A DNA stretch of 64,000 nt from Ignavibacteriota bacterium (GTDB lineage Bacteria > Bacteroidota > Ignavibacteria > Palsa-1295). Position 1 is the first letter of the stretch; each line of letters starts with the position of its first letter. Shown here piece after piece: positions 44,324 through 52,877 of the stretch. Location of the stretch: contig PLYO01000042.1 of assembly GCA_003151825.1 (NCBI GenBank), positions 1 through 64,000 of the forward strand, written 5' to 3'. The position numbers and the translations under genes were made by a program. Under the pieces are notes generated by a model. It did no database searches, had not been told where the DNA came from, and saw nothing but the letters and a program-made list of their open reading frames with translations.

Positions 44324-45790
44324 TCAATTGTCATGCTCTGGCGCCAGTTCAAGCGTTTGGAGTTCCGTCATCGTATGAAGGATGGCCGGAGCTGCCTCCG
44401 TAATAGTGCCGGCGCCGATGGTGAGCACAACATCGCGCTCACGGAGAATAGCCGCAAGTAGTTTGGGAAGTTTATTCGGTGCGCTGGCCGTGTAAATCTC
44501 CGTCAATCCAGATTTCTTTGCGGACTCCATAATAAGCTCGCTCGTCACGCCCGGAATCGGAGTCTCGCGCGCGGGATAAATATCGAGCAAGACGAGCACG
44601 TCCGCGTTCGCGGCAAACACTTCGCCAAAAGCTTCGGCAAAATCGCGGGTGCGCGTAAACGTGTGCGGCTGAAAACACGCTACGATTCTCCTTCCGGGAT
44701 AAGCAGCCCGCGCCGTCATCAGCGTGGCACGAACTTCAGTTGGATGATGCGCGTAATCGTCGATTACGAGCACGCCGCCAGCTTCGCCAATGATCTCGAA
44801 CCGTCGTTCCGCGCCGCAAAAGCGTTTGAGCGCCCGAAGCGTGATGTCGAGCGGAATGGAAAGCACATCCGCCGTGGCAATGGCGGCCAGCGCGTTCAGC
44901 ATATTGTGTTTGCCGGGGACGCGCAGCTCGATTTCACCGGCAGCTTCGCCGGAGCGCACGAGCGTGGCGTGCATTCGTTGCGGGGTCTGCATAAGATTCG
45001 CAACTCGATATTTTGTTTCGGGCGAATCGACCCCATACGTCACAATGCGCTTGCGCAATCGAGGAGTTATCTCCCGGAGCATCAGATCGTCAATGGAAAC
45101 GATAACAAATCCATTGTGAGATGTCTGGTAACCGTTCCTCAAAGGATCGCTCACGGATGAGTGCTGACTTGTGGATGGTGCTTGATTTGCGAATTGCACA
45201 AACGCATCTTTGAGCGCAGCTACATCGCTATACGTATCCATGTGTTCGGCTTCCAGCGAAGTCATAATCGCGATATACGAGCCTCCGAGCGCGAGAAAGC
45301 TGCGGTCATATTCGTCGGCTTCGACGACGGCGATTTTTCCGGCCCCGGCGCGGGAATTTTTGCCGCCTAATTCCCGGACGCTCGCACCCACGAGCACGAG
45401 TGGGTCAAGCCCCGCCTCAATAAGTACCGATGCGATCATGCCGGTCACGGTCGTTTTGCCATGCGTGCCGGCCACAGCGATTACGACATGATCGCGCACG
45501 ATCTCGCATAAGAACTCGGCGCGACGCACGAGCCGAATGCCGCGACGTTGTGCTTCCACGCGCTCGACATTGTCATCGGCAATAGCAGAAGAATAGACGA
45601 CGACGTCCGCGCCATCAACATTTTTTGCATCGTGCCCGATGGAGATCGTTGCGCCGAGCACTTCCAGTTCGTCCATCTTTTTATTTTGCACGGCATCGCT
45701 GCCACTGACGGCGATGCCGCGCAGCAGCAATATTTCCGCCAGCCCGCTCATGCCGGCTCCGCCGATACCAATAAAATGGACGTGACGCAA
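44324..45790 (-). CDS. murC: UDP-N-acetylmuramate-L-alanine ligase
   Basis: MurC adds L-Ala to UDP-MurNAc in the cytoplasm. The 488 residues show the N-terminal HVHFIGIGGAGMSGLAEIL, ATP loop VAVAGTHGKTTVTGMIA, EADEYDRSFL, and GVLVIDDYAHHPTEVRATL with RRIVACFQPHTFTRTRDF. The only start that keeps the N-terminal strand is a TTG at 45790. It is followed directly by two unrecognised genes. Confidence 0.97.
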   Translation of the reverse strand: MRHVHFIGIGGAGMSGLAEILLLRGIAVSGSDAVQNKKMDELEVLGATISIGHDAKNVDGADVVVYSSAIADDNVERVEAQRRGIRLVRRAEFLCEIVRDHVVIAVAGTHGKTTVTGMIASVLIEAGLDPLVLVGASVRELGGKNSRAGAGKIAVVEADEYDRSFLALGGSYIAIMTSLEAEHMDTYSDVAALKDAFVQFANQAPSTSQHSSVSDPLRNGYQTSHNGFVIVSIDDLMLREITPRLRKRIVTYGVDSPETKYRVANLMQTPQRMHATLVRSGEAAGEIELRVPGKHNMLNALAAIATADVLSIPLDITLRALKRFCGAERRFEIIGEAGGVLVIDDYAHHPTEVRATLMTARAAYPGRRIVACFQPHTFTRTRDFAEAFGEVFAANADVLVLLDIYPARETPIPGVTSELIMESAKKSGLTEIYTASAPNKLPKLLAAILRERDVVLTIGAGTITEAAPAILHTMTELQTLELAPEHDN

Positions 45791-45799
45791 TGGAAAAAT

Positions 45800-46291
45800 T
45801 TATGATAGCTGTTCCGGGCGGGCGCCGCGCGATGCCGCAAGCGGTCCGGCCCATTCGCGGAGATCGTCAAGCAATTTATGACTTTGCTCGAAATTTGCAA
45901 GGCGAATGCGTACCGGGCGTCGCTCCGTTTTTAGACGGATTCTGACCGAACGAACCCGCTGCACAGCGCGCCCGTCGGGAGGACCAATTTGAACAGACGC
46001 GACATCGGACCGCGCAATTTTTCGGCTGCGCGCGCGGCTCGTGAAAAAAATGGTGTCGCCCTCGATCTCGATTTGACGCCGCATGAAAAGATTATAGAGC
46101 AGCGCGATCACGCCGAGAAGGGTGATCGCGGAAAGCAAGAGCAAGAGCGGGTCTTGCCAGAGCGTCGGAAACGATTGCCACTCAATGATCGAGCGAACGA
46201 CGAGATAGAGCAGCAGCGTCGCCGCATAGAGGGCGATTGACTGATAGAGGAAATCGAGCCTTGCGCGATAAATGTGTTTCTCGTCGTCCAT
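45800..46291 (-). CDS. PH-domain-like membrane protein
   Basis: From the ATG at 46291 the 163-residue protein has two TM segments (SIALYAATLLLYLVVRSII and DPLLLLLSAITLLGVIALLYNLF) and a C-terminal bacterial-PH-like region (RQIEIEGDTIFFTSRARSRKIARSDVASVQIG ending FEQSHKLLDDLREW). The function is unknown. It is set 14 bp after murG and 9 bp before murC, so it is part of the dcw transcript. Similar PH-like membrane proteins are not standard dcw members. Confidence 0.75.
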   Translation of the reverse strand: MDDEKHIYRARLDFLYQSIALYAATLLLYLVVRSIIEWQSFPTLWQDPLLLLLSAITLLGVIALLYNLFMRRQIEIEGDTIFFTSRARSRKIARSDVASVQIGPPDGRAVQRVRSVRIRLKTERRPVRIRLANFEQSHKLLDDLREWAGPLAASRGARPEQLS

Positions 46292-46305
46292 ATTGTACAA
46301 GGTTC

Positions 46306-47409
46306 CTAACGAGTTGCTGCGATCAACCATTCAGCCACGAGCTTCGCGGCGTTGGGATTATCTCTTTGCTTCATTGCTTTCGACATGGCGATCAAACGTT
46401 CTGGTTCTCCGAGTAATGCGAAAATTGTTTGAGCAAGCATTGTCTTTAACTGGCTATCGCGGAGCACCACCGCCGTACCGTCTCGCTCAAAGGATCGAGC
46501 ATTGTGCTCCTGATGGTCCGCCGCTGCGAATGGATAAGGAATAAGTATCGCCGGTTTTCCCAGATGCACCAGCTCCGCAAGCGAAGATGCGCCTGCGCGG
46601 CAGACAACTAAGTCCGCCGCGCGATAGGCTCGCTCCATATCGTAAATGTAGTCTATGACGCGAACGTTCGGTATGTTTGCAAATTGATTCTGAAGTTCTA
46701 CGACATTCGCGCTGCGTCCCGTTTGCCATAACACATTGTATCCCCGCTCGGCAAGTGTTCCGGCGCACTCACGCATCGCTTCGTTGATGGCGCGCGCGCC
46801 GAGCGAGCCGCCAAACACGAGAACGGTAGTGCGCGAGGCGTCAAGCCCAAAAGACTGCCGCGCTTCTTCCCGCGAAATGATTTGCCGTCCGAGTCCAGCG
46901 CGCACTGGAGTTCCGCTAACAGTTGCGGTTCTCGAAATTCGCTTTGGAAATTTCACCGCCGCTTCGGGATATGCGAGAAATAATTTATCGGCCATGCGCG
47001 AAAGCAATGTATTCGCGCTTCCGGGGATGGAATTAATTTCTAAGAGCGCGGTCGGCACGCGAAATGCCCACGCCGCAATTCCCACGGGCACGCTCAGATA
47101 CGCGCCCGCGCCAAGCATCGCGGATGGCCGTTCTTTCGCAATAAGACGCATGCAATCTATAAGCGCGCTCGCAAATTTCCATGGAAAAGTCAAAAGCGAC
47201 GAAACGGACTTTCGCTGCGCGTGAATGTCGATCGGCATGAAGGGAAAGCCTGCTCGCGGAACTTCCTTTGCTTCAATGCGATCTCGTGTGCCGATAAAAA
47301 TAATATTTATGTCCGGCCGCTCGCGCCGGATTTCTTCCGCGACGGCGAGCGCGGGATAGAGATGGCCGCCCGTTCCGCCGGCGGCGATGAGGATGGTCTT
47401 GTTAGGCAA
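46306..47409 (-). CDS. murG: UDP-GlcNAc-undecaprenyl-PP-MurNAc-pentapeptide transferase
   Basis: MurG forms lipid II from lipid I on the inner face of the membrane. The 367 residues have the glycine-rich loop AAGGTGGHLYPALAVAEEI, NVLWQTGRSAN and the donor-binding ADLVVCRAGASSLAELVHLGKPAILIPYPFAAADHQEHNA motif. The start is a TTG at 47409 overlapping the ftsW end by 8 bp; no closer ATG exists. Confidence 0.97.
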   Translation of the reverse strand: MPNKTILIAAGGTGGHLYPALAVAEEIRRERPDINIIFIGTRDRIEAKEVPRAGFPFMPIDIHAQRKSVSSLLTFPWKFASALIDCMRLIAKERPSAMLGAGAYLSVPVGIAAWAFRVPTALLEINSIPGSANTLLSRMADKLFLAYPEAAVKFPKRISRTATVSGTPVRAGLGRQIISREEARQSFGLDASRTTVLVFGGSLGARAINEAMRECAGTLAERGYNVLWQTGRSANVVELQNQFANIPNVRVIDYIYDMERAYRAADLVVCRAGASSLAELVHLGKPAILIPYPFAAADHQEHNARSFERDGTAVVLRDSQLKTMLAQTIFALLGEPERLIAMSKAMKQRDNPNAAKLVAEWLIAATR

Positions 47410-48574
47410 TGGCTTCTTCCTGAGGCGGTTTCAATAAACGGGATAGTCTCTCGCCAAACGAAACGCGCGGTGGTTTTGGTAGCGTCACCGCGTATTTCGA
47501 AATGTTGAGCAGTACACCGATGGCCGCAGCACTAAAGATCATGCTCGTGCCGCCGTAGCTGACGAACGGCATCGGCAGCCCCGTCACCGGCATCAGTCCA
47601 ACGTTGACGAAGGCATTGATTAATACATAGATCGCGACCGTCAGCGTAATTCCGAATGCGGTATAGCGGCCAAAAGCATCCGGAGCATGTTTAGCAATTT
47701 GCACGCCACGAATAACGATAAATCCAAAAACCACCAGCAGCAACCCAGCGCCGATAAAACCATATTCCTCGCCAATAACGGAGTAGATAAAATCGCCGTA
47801 TGACTCCGGGAGAAAAAACATGCTCTGCCGCGATTGTCCGATACCCACTCCGAAAATTCCGCCATTACCAAATGCAAGAAGTGCCTGATCGGTTTGATAC
47901 GCGACCTGACTCGTATGCGTTGTGTGATGCCCGACAAACGCTAACATGCGTTGAACACGATAACTTGCGGTAAGTGCAAAGATCCCTCCGCCGAAGAGCG
48001 CGAGAACGCCGCTCGTTATCATATACTTCAGCGGCACCTGCGCGACGTACATAATCCCGAATGTGATAAGTAAGAGCACGCTCGCCGTTGACATATTCGG
48101 CTGCTTCGCAATCAGCGCGGCGGCAGCAATCGCCCAGAACATGATCGGCAGAAATGCTTTCTTGAAATCGCCGATGATTTCCTGTTTCGCCGCGCAAAGC
48201 GCGGCGACATGCAACACCAGCGCGAACTTCGCAAATTCTGCCGGCTGAAAACTGAACGGCCCAAGCGCCAGCCAGCGCCGCGCGCCAAGTTCCCGAGTTC
48301 CCACAAAGAGCACGGCAACAAGCAGAAGCAGCGATGAGAGCATGATCCATTTCGTCTGCTTCTCGAATTTGTGATAATCCATTTTCGTGAATACGATCAT
48401 CGCCACGAGCGAGAGAAATACTTTCTTAGCGTGATTGAAGAGCATGGATTCGCTCGCGCCCATCTTCACTGCGCTGAACGAGGCACTCGCCGTATAAACG
48501 AACGCCAGCGAAGCGAGCAAAAGACCGGTGACGGTCAAAAACAGGCTAAGATCGGCAGTACGTTTGGGTTTCAT
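47402..48574 (-). CDS. ftsW: Peptidoglycan glycosyltransferase FtsW
   Basis: This SEDS-family polymerase makes septal glycan strands. The 390 residues comprise about ten TM segments, with the conserved ARRWLALGPFSFQPAEFAKFALVLH loop, the VIGEEYGFIGAGLLLVVFG region and the C-terminal VGLMPVTGLPMPFVSYGGTS. It lies between murD and murG, as is usual. Confidence 0.96.
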   Translation of the reverse strand: MKPKRTADLSLFLTVTGLLLASLAFVYTASASFSAVKMGASESMLFNHAKKVFLSLVAMIVFTKMDYHKFEKQTKWIMLSSLLLLVAVLFVGTRELGARRWLALGPFSFQPAEFAKFALVLHVAALCAAKQEIIGDFKKAFLPIMFWAIAAAALIAKQPNMSTASVLLLITFGIMYVAQVPLKYMITSGVLALFGGGIFALTASYRVQRMLAFVGHHTTHTSQVAYQTDQALLAFGNGGIFGVGIGQSRQSMFFLPESYGDFIYSVIGEEYGFIGAGLLLVVFGFIVIRGVQIAKHAPDAFGRYTAFGITLTVAIYVLINAFVNVGLMPVTGLPMPFVSYGGTSMIFSAAAIGVLLNISKYAVTLPKPPRVSFGERLSRLLKPPQEEAIA

Positions 48575-48601
48575 GCGTTCTGTTATTTAATTTCGTTCCT
48601 G

Positions 48602-48681
48602 TCCCAGGGTTTCATTTCATTCCACCCTGGGCTATTTTAGTAGGTCATTAGCCCAGGGTGCAGCGAAGCGGAACCCTGGGA
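48602..48681. repeat. Inverted CCCAGGGT repeats between murD and ftsW
   Basis: TCCCAGGGTTTCATTTCATT...CCACCCTGGGCT (48602-48633) and AGCCCAGGGTGCAGCGAAGC...GGAACCCTGGGA (48650-48681) form nested inverted repeats. This family differs from the GTAG REPs and fills most of the 131-bp spacer. Confidence 0.85.
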
Positions 48682-48705
48682 GTCAGGAATAGATACCAGC
48701 GGATT

Positions 48706-50058
48706 TTATTTCAATTGATTTACTAATTCCTTAAACACTCTCCCGCGCTGTTCATAATTATCGAACATATCGAAGCTCGCGCAGGCGGGCGACAGGAGCA
48801 CGATGTCTCCGGGCGCGGCGGCTTCTTTGGCTAATCGCACGGCTTCTTCCATCGACATGCCGGCGGAGTGTATCGGCTTCATGCCATCGAAAAATTTCTC
48901 GATCTTCTCGGCACCCTTGCCGACCGTTACGATGGCTTTCACATGTTCCTTAACTAAGTCGGCTATTTTCGAATAATCATTACCTTTGTCCTTGCCTCCG
49001 GCGATGAGAATGATCGGCTCCTTGAAACTTCCAAGTGCATAATACACCGAATCCACGTTCGTTGCTTTCGAATCGTTGTAATACTTCACGCCATTTAGCT
49101 CACGCACGAATTCGATGCGGTGCTCCACGCCTTTGAATGTGCGAAGCGTTTCACGAATTGCATCGTATTCGACGCCCATTGTTCGTGTCATTAGCGCCGC
49201 AGCCATGGCATTCATCAGATTATGTGGGCCGGGAATGCCGATCTCATTGCGGTTGATGAGAACTTCTTTTTCACGGCCAATGCGGAGAACGATGTCATCG
49301 CCAACGAGATAGGAGCCCTGCTTCAACTCTTCTTTCAGCGAAAAACCGATCGTTCGGATATTCACGGTGTCCGCACAATTGCGGGCGTTCTCATCATCGT
49401 GATTATAGACGAAAATGTCGTAACCCTTCTGGTTTTCGACGATGCGGTATTTCGATTGAATATAGGCTTCGTAATTTTTGTAGCGGTCGAGATGGTCGGG
49501 CGCGATATTGAGCAGCGCTGAGACCTTCGGACGAAATTCGTCAATGGCATCCAGTTGAAAGCTCGATACTTCCAACACTACAATCGCTTTTTCGCCCTTC
49601 GCTTGGTCAACAATTTCCGAAAAGGCAATTCCAATATTCCCGGCAACGAACGTATTCCATCCGGCGCGTTTGAAAATCTCTCCTACAAGCGTCGTCGTCG
49701 TCGTTTTGCCATTTGTGCCGGTGATGGCAACGATGGGCGCTTCGCATTGATCAAATGCAATTTCGATCTCGCTTAAAATTTTTATTTGCTGCGTGCGCGC
49801 AAGCTTTACAATGGGCGCGTCGAGCGGTACACCGGGGCTAAGCACGATGTAATCGGCTTCGAGCACGCGGTGGGTGTTATCGCCTAACTCAAATTCCACA
49901 CCGATTTCCTGCAATTCCTTCGCGGCATCCTCAAACTTATTTTGCTTTCCTTTTTCCGATAGGAACACTTTCGCCCTACGTGTCTTGAGCAAACGCGCGA
50001 CGGCAAGGCCGGATTTTCCGGCCCCTAAAATCGAAAAGCGTTTACCTCTGACTTGCAT
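48706..50058 (-). CDS. murD: UDP-N-acetylmuramoyl-L-alanine-D-glutamate ligase
   Basis: MurD adds D-Glu. The 450 residues have the Rossmann N-terminus KRFSILGAGKSGLAVARLL, ATP loop VAITGTNGKTTTTTLVGEI, LNIAPDHLDRYKNYEAY and the C-terminal YYNDSKATNVDSVYYALGSF and LLSPACASFDMFDNYEQRG, all standard. Inverted repeats fill the gaps on both sides. Confidence 0.97.
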   Translation of the reverse strand: MQVRGKRFSILGAGKSGLAVARLLKTRRAKVFLSEKGKQNKFEDAAKELQEIGVEFELGDNTHRVLEADYIVLSPGVPLDAPIVKLARTQQIKILSEIEIAFDQCEAPIVAITGTNGKTTTTTLVGEIFKRAGWNTFVAGNIGIAFSEIVDQAKGEKAIVVLEVSSFQLDAIDEFRPKVSALLNIAPDHLDRYKNYEAYIQSKYRIVENQKGYDIFVYNHDDENARNCADTVNIRTIGFSLKEELKQGSYLVGDDIVLRIGREKEVLINRNEIGIPGPHNLMNAMAAALMTRTMGVEYDAIRETLRTFKGVEHRIEFVRELNGVKYYNDSKATNVDSVYYALGSFKEPIILIAGGKDKGNDYSKIADLVKEHVKAIVTVGKGAEKIEKFFDGMKPIHSAGMSMEEAVRLAKEAAAPGDIVLLSPACASFDMFDNYEQRGRVFKELVNQLK

Positions 50059-50061
50059 ATC

Positions 50062-50139
50062 GTAGGGACGTGCTGCGCACGTCCAATCCCGCAGGTTAAT
50101 CGTGCGGCGCAGAAGGACGTGCGCAGCACGTCCCCCTAC
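50062..50139. repeat. Inverted pair of GTAG-headed REPs, GGACGTGC family
   Basis: GTAG then stem GGACGTGC/GCACGTCC (50062-50084) and an inverted copy (50115-50139) fill the mraY-murD spacer. The GTAG head and hairpin match REP architecture; it is a third stem family in the window. Confidence 0.88.
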
Positions 50140-50143
50140 AAAT

Positions 50144-51271
50144 TCAGCGCACCTTGAACGTCGTCAGCGCGAGAATTGCGAGAATGATTGCCACAATATA
50201 AGCGCGCGTGACGATTTTGGACTCGGCCCAGCCGAGCAGTTGAAAATGGTGATGGATCGGGGCCATGCGGAAAATCCGGCGGCCCTCGCCATATTTCTTT
50301 CGCGAGTATTTAAAATATCCGGTCTGCAAAATCACCGAGATCGATTCCAAAAAAAAGATCCCGCCCACAATCGGCAGCACAAACTCTTTTTTGCAAAGGA
50401 CCATAAGTGTTCCCATTGCGCTGCCGAGCGCCAGCGATCCGGTATCGCCCATGATAACTTCCGCCGGATGCGCATTATACCACAGGAACCCGAGCACCGC
50501 CCCAATGAGCGCCGAGCAAAAAACGGTTAGCTCTCCCGCGCCGCGCAAGTACGGAATGTTCAAGTAATCGCTTAATTGAAGATTGCCGGAGAAATAGGCA
50601 ATCGCGCCGATTGGAATGAACGCGATGGCCACGGTGCCGGCGCTTAGTCCATCTAATCCATCTGTCAAATTGACGGCGTTCGAAGTCGCCGTGATGACGA
50701 GGATTACGAAAATCACATAAAGGATCGGCCCGAACTCGAAGACAAGATTCTTAAAAAATGGTACCGTTGTTGCCGTTCGAATATCGACGCCGGCATATTT
50801 GAAAAGATTTGGCTCGAAAATAATCGTGAGCGCAATAAGAAGCCCGACTGAAATTTGCCCCGCGATTTTATACCGCCCTATCAGACCTTTTTTCTTCTTT
50901 TTTACTACTTTTAGATAATCGTCCAAAAATCCGACACCGCCCAGAAGCAGCGTGGCAAGAAGAACGAGCACGATAAAAAGATTCCCCAAGTCTGCCCATA
51001 ACAACGTAGGTACAAGAATAGAAATCAGGATGATGATGCCGCCCATCGTCGGCGTGCCGACTTTGGCAAGGTGCTCCTTCGGCGCTTCCACTTTGCCGGT
51101 GTCGCCGATTTGAAGCTGTTTCAGACGGGCGATAATCTTCGGGCCACTCCAAAGGCTGAGGGCCAGCGCCGACATTGCCGCGAGCGCGCTTCGGACCGTC
51201 AGATAGCGAAACAAATCGCCGCCTGGCGGGCTGAACGCTCGGTTGATCCAGTTAAAAAGATAATAGAACAT
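50144..51271 (-). CDS. mraY: Phospho-N-acetylmuramoyl-pentapeptide-transferase
   Basis: MraY makes lipid I at the membrane. The start at 51271 (MFYYLFNWINRAF) is favoured over the ORF start at 51292, whose extra residues come from a repeat. Signatures: KEHLAKVGTPTMGGIIIL, LDDYLKVVKKKKKGL, AVNLTDGLDGLSAGTVAI and the HHHFQLLGWAESKIV segment. About ten TM helices. Confidence 0.97.
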   Translation of the reverse strand: MFYYLFNWINRAFSPPGGDLFRYLTVRSALAAMSALALSLWSGPKIIARLKQLQIGDTGKVEAPKEHLAKVGTPTMGGIIILISILVPTLLWADLGNLFIVLVLLATLLLGGVGFLDDYLKVVKKKKKGLIGRYKIAGQISVGLLIALTIIFEPNLFKYAGVDIRTATTVPFFKNLVFEFGPILYVIFVILVITATSNAVNLTDGLDGLSAGTVAIAFIPIGAIAYFSGNLQLSDYLNIPYLRGAGELTVFCSALIGAVLGFLWYNAHPAEVIMGDTGSLALGSAMGTLMVLCKKEFVLPIVGGIFFLESISVILQTGYFKYSRKKYGEGRRIFRMAPIHHHFQLLGWAESKIVTRAYIVAIILAILALTTFKVR

Positions 51272-51282
51272 TCGGGTAATTA

Positions 51283-51360
51283 CGAATGACAAATGACAAA
51301 TGACGAATGAGGGATATGCTACCAGTTTGAATAATCATAATTTGTCATTTGTCATTATGT
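51283..51360. repeat. TGACAAATGACAAA phrase repeats between murF and mraY
   Basis: A tandem ATGACAA series (51283-51310) and an inverted one (51339-51360) form the spacer. The same phrase appears between mraZ and rsmH at 58381-58438. Confidence 0.8.
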
Positions 51361-51361
51361 A

Positions 51362-52771
51362 CTACCCTCGTTGTAACATGTCTATCAATTCTTCCATTTT
51401 CATTCCACGCGAGCCTTTGATGAGAAGGGCGTCGCCGGGGCGCAGCGCGTCGCGCAACGCGGCGGCAAGTTCTTCCCTTTCGCTAAAATAGGAATGCTTC
51501 GACTTGCCATTCGAGCCTTTGGAAGCAGCTTTATAGGATTGCAAGGCATTCGTTCCGGTAAAATAGACGTGATGAAGTTGGAACTCCGCAACTTTCATCC
51601 CAAGCGCGCGATGTTCCCGCTCGGAGGCGCTGCCAAGTTCAAACATATCGCCAAGTACCGCGAATCGTCTGCCTTCGACGGGAAATTCCTTCAGCGTTCT
51701 TAGTGCCGATTCCATGGAATCAGGATTGGCATTGTAGGTATCGCTGAGCACGGTGATGCCATCTAAGTGAACGATTTCGAGCCGATTGGAATGAGGCCGG
51801 AACGATTCGATCTGCGTCTTGATCTCCGAGCGGCGCATGTGAAAGTGCATCCCAACGGCTACTGCGGCGGCGATCATATTCGGGGCATAGTCGGCGATAA
51901 GATGAGTACGGATGCGAAACGGCTTGCCTCCATGAGAGATCCGGAGTTCGATGCGACCGTCCTTTCCGTAGCTCACTTTCTCGGCATGAATGGACAGACC
52001 ATCCTTTTCGCGCGCGGAGCCGTAGGTCATCGCGCGAGCGCCAAAGGTATCGAGTGCCGACGCGAGAAACGGATCGTCCAAATTGATAAACGCAAAGCCG
52101 CCATGCCCGAGAACATATTCGAAAGCGACCTTTTCTTCCTTCGCGACGCCTTTCAAATCCTTGAAGAATTCGAGGTGTTCGCGGCCAATATTCGTGATGA
52201 GCGCGTGCGTCGGCTGCGCAATTTTACAGAGCCATGCGATTTCTCCCGGATGATTGGTGCCAATCTCGATCACAGCCGCCTCATGCCCACCGCGAAGCTG
52301 GAAAAGCGTATGCGGCACACCGATCTGATTGTTATAATTCGCCTCGGTCTTCAGCACATCGAGCGAACCGGAGAGCACTTGCGCGATCAGCTCTTTCGTC
52401 GTCGTCTTGCCGTTCGAGCCGGCGATGACGAGAACGGGAATATTAAATTTCCTGCGATATATTTTTGCCAACTCGCCTAAGGACCTAAGCGGATCGTTCA
52501 CGATAAGGAGTGGCAATGGAGGATGCCGCAGCTTGTGGGCCTCGAACCATTCCGCGCTGACCATGGCAGCGACGGCGCCTTCTTTAGCGACTCGCGCAAG
52601 GTATTGATGTCCATCGAAACGCTCGCCCTTGAGCGCGACGAAAAGGTCGTCGCGCTTTAACGTGCGTGAATCGGTCGAGACATCTCGAACGGTGTGCGCA
52701 AGCCCCAACTCCCCCATGCCCTGTTCATGGGTGTGTTCGACGCCGAGAAGTTCCTGGACGGTAAGATTCAA
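51362..52771 (-). CDS. murF: UDP-N-acetylmuramoyl-tripeptide-D-Ala-D-Ala ligase
   Basis: MurF adds D-Ala-D-Ala. The 469 residues show the N-terminal RDVSTDSRTLKRDDLFVALKGERFDGH, ATP loop VIAGSNGKTTTKELIAQVL, EIGTNHPGEIAWL, and DTYNANPDSMESALRTL. The start is a TTG at 52771; the next Met lies beyond the conserved N-terminal domain, so the TTG is likely real. Confidence 0.96.
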   Translation of the reverse strand: MNLTVQELLGVEHTHEQGMGELGLAHTVRDVSTDSRTLKRDDLFVALKGERFDGHQYLARVAKEGAVAAMVSAEWFEAHKLRHPPLPLLIVNDPLRSLGELAKIYRRKFNIPVLVIAGSNGKTTTKELIAQVLSGSLDVLKTEANYNNQIGVPHTLFQLRGGHEAAVIEIGTNHPGEIAWLCKIAQPTHALITNIGREHLEFFKDLKGVAKEEKVAFEYVLGHGGFAFINLDDPFLASALDTFGARAMTYGSAREKDGLSIHAEKVSYGKDGRIELRISHGGKPFRIRTHLIADYAPNMIAAAVAVGMHFHMRRSEIKTQIESFRPHSNRLEIVHLDGITVLSDTYNANPDSMESALRTLKEFPVEGRRFAVLGDMFELGSASEREHRALGMKVAEFQLHHVYFTGTNALQSYKAASKGSNGKSKHSYFSEREELAAALRDALRPGDALLIKGSRGMKMEELIDMLQRG

Positions 52772-52877
52772 AGTAAGTCCGACTTGTAATGTGTTAGAAA
52801 CCCCGCTCCGCGAAAATTAAATGTGACCGGTGTAACAGCTATCGCGGCGCGTAGTGCTCCCGATCTTGTCCTTTATT

